Shown here piece by piece: positions 60,986-64,000 of a stretch of DNA of 64,000 nucleotides; the first letter of the stretch is position 1, and each line of letters begins with the position of its first letter. The DNA lies in assembly GCF_034190915.1 (NCBI RefSeq), contig NW_026947491.1, forward strand, positions 19,594,101-19,658,100, in the 5' to 3' direction. The notes beneath the pieces are model-generated. The model did no database searches and had not been told where the DNA came from. It saw nothing but the letters and a program-made list of their open reading frames with translations. The translations under genes and the position numbers were made by a program. This DNA is from Cavia porcellus. Taxonomy: Eukaryota > Chordata > Mammalia > Rodentia > Caviidae.

Positions 60986-61974
60986 TACATTTAACATGAC
61001 CTCTGTTATGATTTGCTTTAGTCTCTCTTAATCTATTTTGGACTGAATTATTAAAACACAAGGAACGAATTTGTCTTGTGTTTAACATCCTGAAAGCGTA
61101 CTGTGTAGTAAATTGTTAAGAGCTGTCCAAATGTTACAGGAACCGACAATACAGAGAAAAAACTGTTTCTATCAACAGAGCAGACATCTGAAACGTTTTC
61201 CCCTTTATCTAGGCAGGGACAGTTCTGGGTCCCTAACATGCAAATATTGTACTGTGACACTGCTACCCCACGGTATCTACATGATCTCTGTACAGATCTG
61301 TATTCCCAATTCTGTGTCCTTCCATATGTTACGTTTTGTCCCAACCTAGCCTGGACTCATGATGTTTTCTGACACCAAGGGATTACTTCTTCCATAGGAC
61401 AGTGACCCTGAAACCTTCTGAGCACATTGGTGACCCATGTCACAGAATCCACTGAATCCATTAAGAAACTTATAGGAGCTTTGCAAACCAGTGATAAGAT
61501 TATTTCCAAAAGATGAAAAATATTTCCAAAAGATGAGAAGTATGAAACAAAAAGTGGCCTTTATTCTGAGAACACGTAGAGAGATGACCGGCACCCCCCC
61601 CCACCGCTGGAGTCCTTTGATCTCTCCGGCTGACATGGCATGGGGGTATGTAAGTAGCCTCGGTTTGGGGTGGAACCTAAGGGGGCATCAGGGATGCACG
61701 GATAGCCCATTGGTCCTAGGTTTGGCGCCAGAGGTAAATTCCCAGGGGCAGGAAGATGGCGTCACAGGTAAATAACTAGGGGCGGGGGAGATAGGAGCTT
61801 CCTGGTTCCGGTTGAGGTTTTCCTAGCTACAGTGTCCTGTCTGGGCCAAAACCCTTTCAACCAGGAGTGAAGCCCTTATATGAAAGGATTTCTCACAGGA
61901 GGTGAGACTAACATTGTGGAAAAGAAACTGGTCCACAATTTCCTGGATTACAATTTCTCATTTGAGCCAAGCCT

Positions 61975-62554
61975 TGTTGTAACCTAGTTTTTTTTTTTTT
62001 TTTTTTTTTTTTTGTCTTTTTCCTTTTTATTGGTACCAGGGATTGAACTTACGACTGCCTACTTGCAAGGCAGGCGCTTATGCCGCTGAGCTAAATCCCC
62101 AGCCCCTATAACCTAGTTTTAACCATTGCGCCTCATTTTCTGTTCTGTATGTATCTTACTGCCTCCCCCTCCCCTTTCCCCTTCTTATCTATCTAGGTTA
62201 AGTTTCAAATTCCTGAGAAAGCTGTAAAAGCCTTAGGTATCAGTTTCCTGTAACCCCCTCCCCTACCCCTCATCTGGCTATCTGTAATAAAATGTGCTGT
62301 TCTTTAAGAAGTGCTTAACTTCAAGAAAATTACAAGAAGTTCTATAAAGCCCAGATACTACCTAACTGTGTCGGCGATTACAACATTCCTGTGGTTTTCA
62401 GCTTTAAAACCCAACCTTTCTAGCTGTAAGGCATGCAGTCTCGAAATTGACTCCTGAAGACTGTGACGCCAGGCCTGGCCTAAAATAAAGCCTTTGCTCC
62501 CCAAATTTTAATTTCTTGCTTCCTTGGGTTTTATTCCGGGTCTGAGCTATCACA
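61975..62554 (+). mobile_element. Solo ERV LTR with 4-bp target duplication
   Basis: Starts TGTTGTAACC and ends CTATCACA, flanked by GCCT at 61,971-61,974 and 62,555-62,558. It has AATAAAGCC about 70 bp before its end. About 450 bp without the nested ID SINE. It sits inside a B1 SINE that is uninterrupted in copy 1 (38,258), which fixes both borders. TG...CA ends with a 4-bp duplication fit a class I endogenous retrovirus. No internal retroviral genes remain, so it is a recombined solo LTR. Confidence 0.82.
61990..62106 (-). mobile_element. ID-type SINE nested in the LTR
   Basis: Long T run, GTCTTTTTCC, then the reversed ID body to CCCCAGCCCC. Flanked by TAACCTAGTTTT on both sides, the target-site duplication within the LTR. 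Confidence 0.92.
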
Positions 62555-62690
62555 GCCTGATGCCTCAGGCCTGTAATCCCAGGTTTCAGAAACTTTAGGA
62601 AGATCATTGCGAGTTAGGCTACAAAATGAGCTCAAGGCCAGTTGGACCTTCATAGCGAACTCTGTCTCAAAAAGCCAAAAATAAATAAAT
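62555..62690 (+). mobile_element. B1-type SINE, right part
   Basis: GCCTGTAATCCCAGGTTTCAG through GAGCTCAAGGCCAGTTGG to an AAATAAATAAATAA tail. It is the paralogue of the B1 at 38,258; its first bases are on the far side of the LTR (about 61,962-61,974). Confidence 0.8.
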
Positions 62691-62776
62691 AATTTATCAT
62701 TTTAGATCCACTCCTGTTGGAAAAGATTTGTTTCCCTTGTCACTCTCAAATCAGCAGTCAGGAAATAAAGCAGGAG

Positions 62777-62857
62777 CCAATCAGCGATGAAAGCGGGCTG
62801 TCTGAACTATCCAATCAGGTGTGCTGAGGGGGATGGCACTTCCGGTGTCATGGCGCC
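62777..62857 (+). promoter_or_regulatory. KRAB-zinc-finger promoter elements, copy 2
   Basis: Two CCAAT boxes (62,777 GCCAATCAGCG and 62,811 TCCAATCAGG), ETS-type CTTCCGG at 62,839-62,845 and ATGGCGCC at 62,850-62,857, in the same order and spacing as copy 1. Copy 1 has lost the first CCAAT (ATCAATCAGCG). Confidence 0.7.
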
Positions 62858-62980
62858 ACACTGAGTGCTGTGAGTAGTTTACTGAGGAGGATCCTGCTGA
62901 CTAGACCGCCTTTTTCTGTGATTTTTGCTGGCTGCGCGCTGCATTGGAAGGCATCCTGGGAAACCCTTAAGCACGCAATG
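62838..62980 (+). other. Exon 1 of a second KRAB-zinc-finger gene (partial gene)
   Basis: Paralogue of exon 1 at 38,797-38,941, ending GCACGCAATG|GTGACG. Start codon and donor are both kept. KRAB and finger exons would lie beyond the right edge of the window, so whether the gene is intact cannot be told. Border at the 5' side is approximate. Confidence 0.6.
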
Positions 62981-63644
62981 GTGACGATACGGGAAGGTAT
63001 AAGGGATCAGTTGGAGTAGGGTGCGTTCTGGACAAAGTGGTCCGAAACAGCTGAGGCGATCTTACCGCCCCCTGTTCAGCTGTAGGTGCCCAGGTCCCCC
63101 TGGTCTTGTGCGCTGCATCACCCCTTTGCCTAGTCAGGGACAGTGTTGGGTGTGCAGCATGTAGACACTGTGCTGTGACACTGTTGGCTCACCGTCCCTT
63201 CCTTTGTGGCCCCAGACGGAGGTGAATCTCCCTGGGTCTGCAAAATGGGAACTCTAGGGGACCCTGGGATCCTTCTTTAGCGATGAGATAGTCATCACTT
63301 TTTCACATGAGACCTCTACTCTCAGAGATGTCGTTGCATAAACAGGGCTCAAGGTGTCACAACACAGGAATGAGGTCGTGAACCTAAAGAAGGGGGTTAC
63401 AAGGGATTTTATTGGAATTGATAAGACTAGCTCCGTGATTTTCAGAAGTGTCCCAAGTGAGTGGTCCCGTGACCTGTCAATCCAAAGATAATTATTAAAA
63501 AGCAGAGCCCAGTAAATGCTCAGTTATTTTCTGACCATGTATTGATACAGGGGAACGAAACTCCCAACCTCGATTCCCCGTACGACTTGATGGTCTCTGT
63601 AATCAAAAAATGAATTTTAGCAACAACAGAGAATAAGAGCAGAT

Positions 63645-63805
63645 ACTTTTTTTTGTCTTTTTTGAGACAGGGTTTCGCTCTGCAGTTCAGGCTGGCCTTG
63701 AGCTCACTTTGTAGCCCAGGCTGTTCTTGAACCTGCAATGATCCTCCCACTTCAGCCTCCTGAGTGCTGGGATTACAGGCGTGAGCCACCATGCCTGGCC
63801 AGAAT
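63645..63805 (-). mobile_element. B1-type SINE, reversed
   Basis: GAGACAGGGTTTCGCTCTGC, GGCTGGCCTTGAGCTCAC, GTGCTGGGATTACAGGCGTG, GCCACCATGCCTGGCC. Less diverged than the B1 copies at 38,258 and 62,555. The ORF through it on the minus strand (GMVAHACNPSTQEAEVG) is SINE sequence. Confidence 0.93.
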
Positions 63806-64000
63806 ACATTTATTGAGAGAAAGAAAGCTTCCGTCTCAAGAGACAAAGGAGTCCTGAGTGGATTGCCAAAGACTGTCTTTTCTAGGGAATTTTGAAGAGT
63901 GAAACCACAAAGTGAGGCAGGTCTAAGGTGGGGAAAACATGATAACTTACAAGGTAGGCGTAAGGTGCGGCAGAACTATGGTCAACCAACGAGATTAATT

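Larger units (their letters stand above)
60120..63510 (+). repeat. Zinc-finger upstream region and promoter, copy 2
   Basis: Tandem copy of 37,240-39,500, lengthened by an ID SINE (60,281), a DNA-transposon-like element (60,655) and a solo LTR (61,975). The 62,700-63,510 part is a clean match to 38,660-39,500, including first-intron sequence. Confidence 0.88.

Overview
This is mammalian germline DNA, most likely from a rodent. It carries immunoglobulin heavy-chain variable (IGHV) segments with recombination signals, a KRAB zinc-finger gene with introns, several LINE-1 copies, B1-type SINEs, and many ID-type (tRNA-like, A and B box) SINEs ending in GGTACCGATAAAAAGG plus an A tail. The ID variant is not the mouse/rat consensus I remember, so a non-murine rodent is likely. 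I cannot name the species from sequence alone.

Region 1 (1-31 kb) is an array of six IGHV units, all on the + strand and all of the clan III (IGHV3-like) type. V1 (63-520) and V3 (14,784-15,237) look usable: leader exon, intron, open V exon, and recombination signal sequence (RSS). V2, V4, V5 and V6 are pseudogenes with different lesions. The spacers and flanks of the units are diverged copies of one another, so the array grew by repeated segmental duplication. A roughly 6.3 kb LINE-1, possibly full length, sits behind V3 and separates it from V4. No D or J segments or constant exons were seen.

Region 2 (31-38 kb) has no gene that I recognise. It holds a short minisatellite split by a DNA-transposon-like element, a second copy of that element in the other orientation, an ID SINE and a perfect inverted repeat.

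Region 3 (38-57 kb) is one KRAB-C2H2 zinc-finger gene on the + strand: a promoter and first exon near 38.8-38.94 kb, a 127-bp KRAB-A exon at 52,519, a 58-bp second KRAB exon at 52,850, and a terminal exon at 54,361-56,245 with 17 zinc fingers. The splice phases join to an open frame of 690 codons. Intron 1 (about 13.6 kb) is filled with LINE-1 sequence, mostly reversed.

Region 4 (57-64 kb) holds a LINE-1 3' fragment, then a second copy of the zinc-finger upstream region, promoter and first exon (60.1-63.5 kb). A tandem zinc-finger paralogue therefore probably starts at about 62.8 kb and runs out of the window. This copy has been changed by an ID SINE, a DNA-transposon-like element and a solo LTR with a nested ID SINE. 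The zinc-finger pair lies on the 3' side of the IGHV segments, which is an unusual order for an IGH locus.
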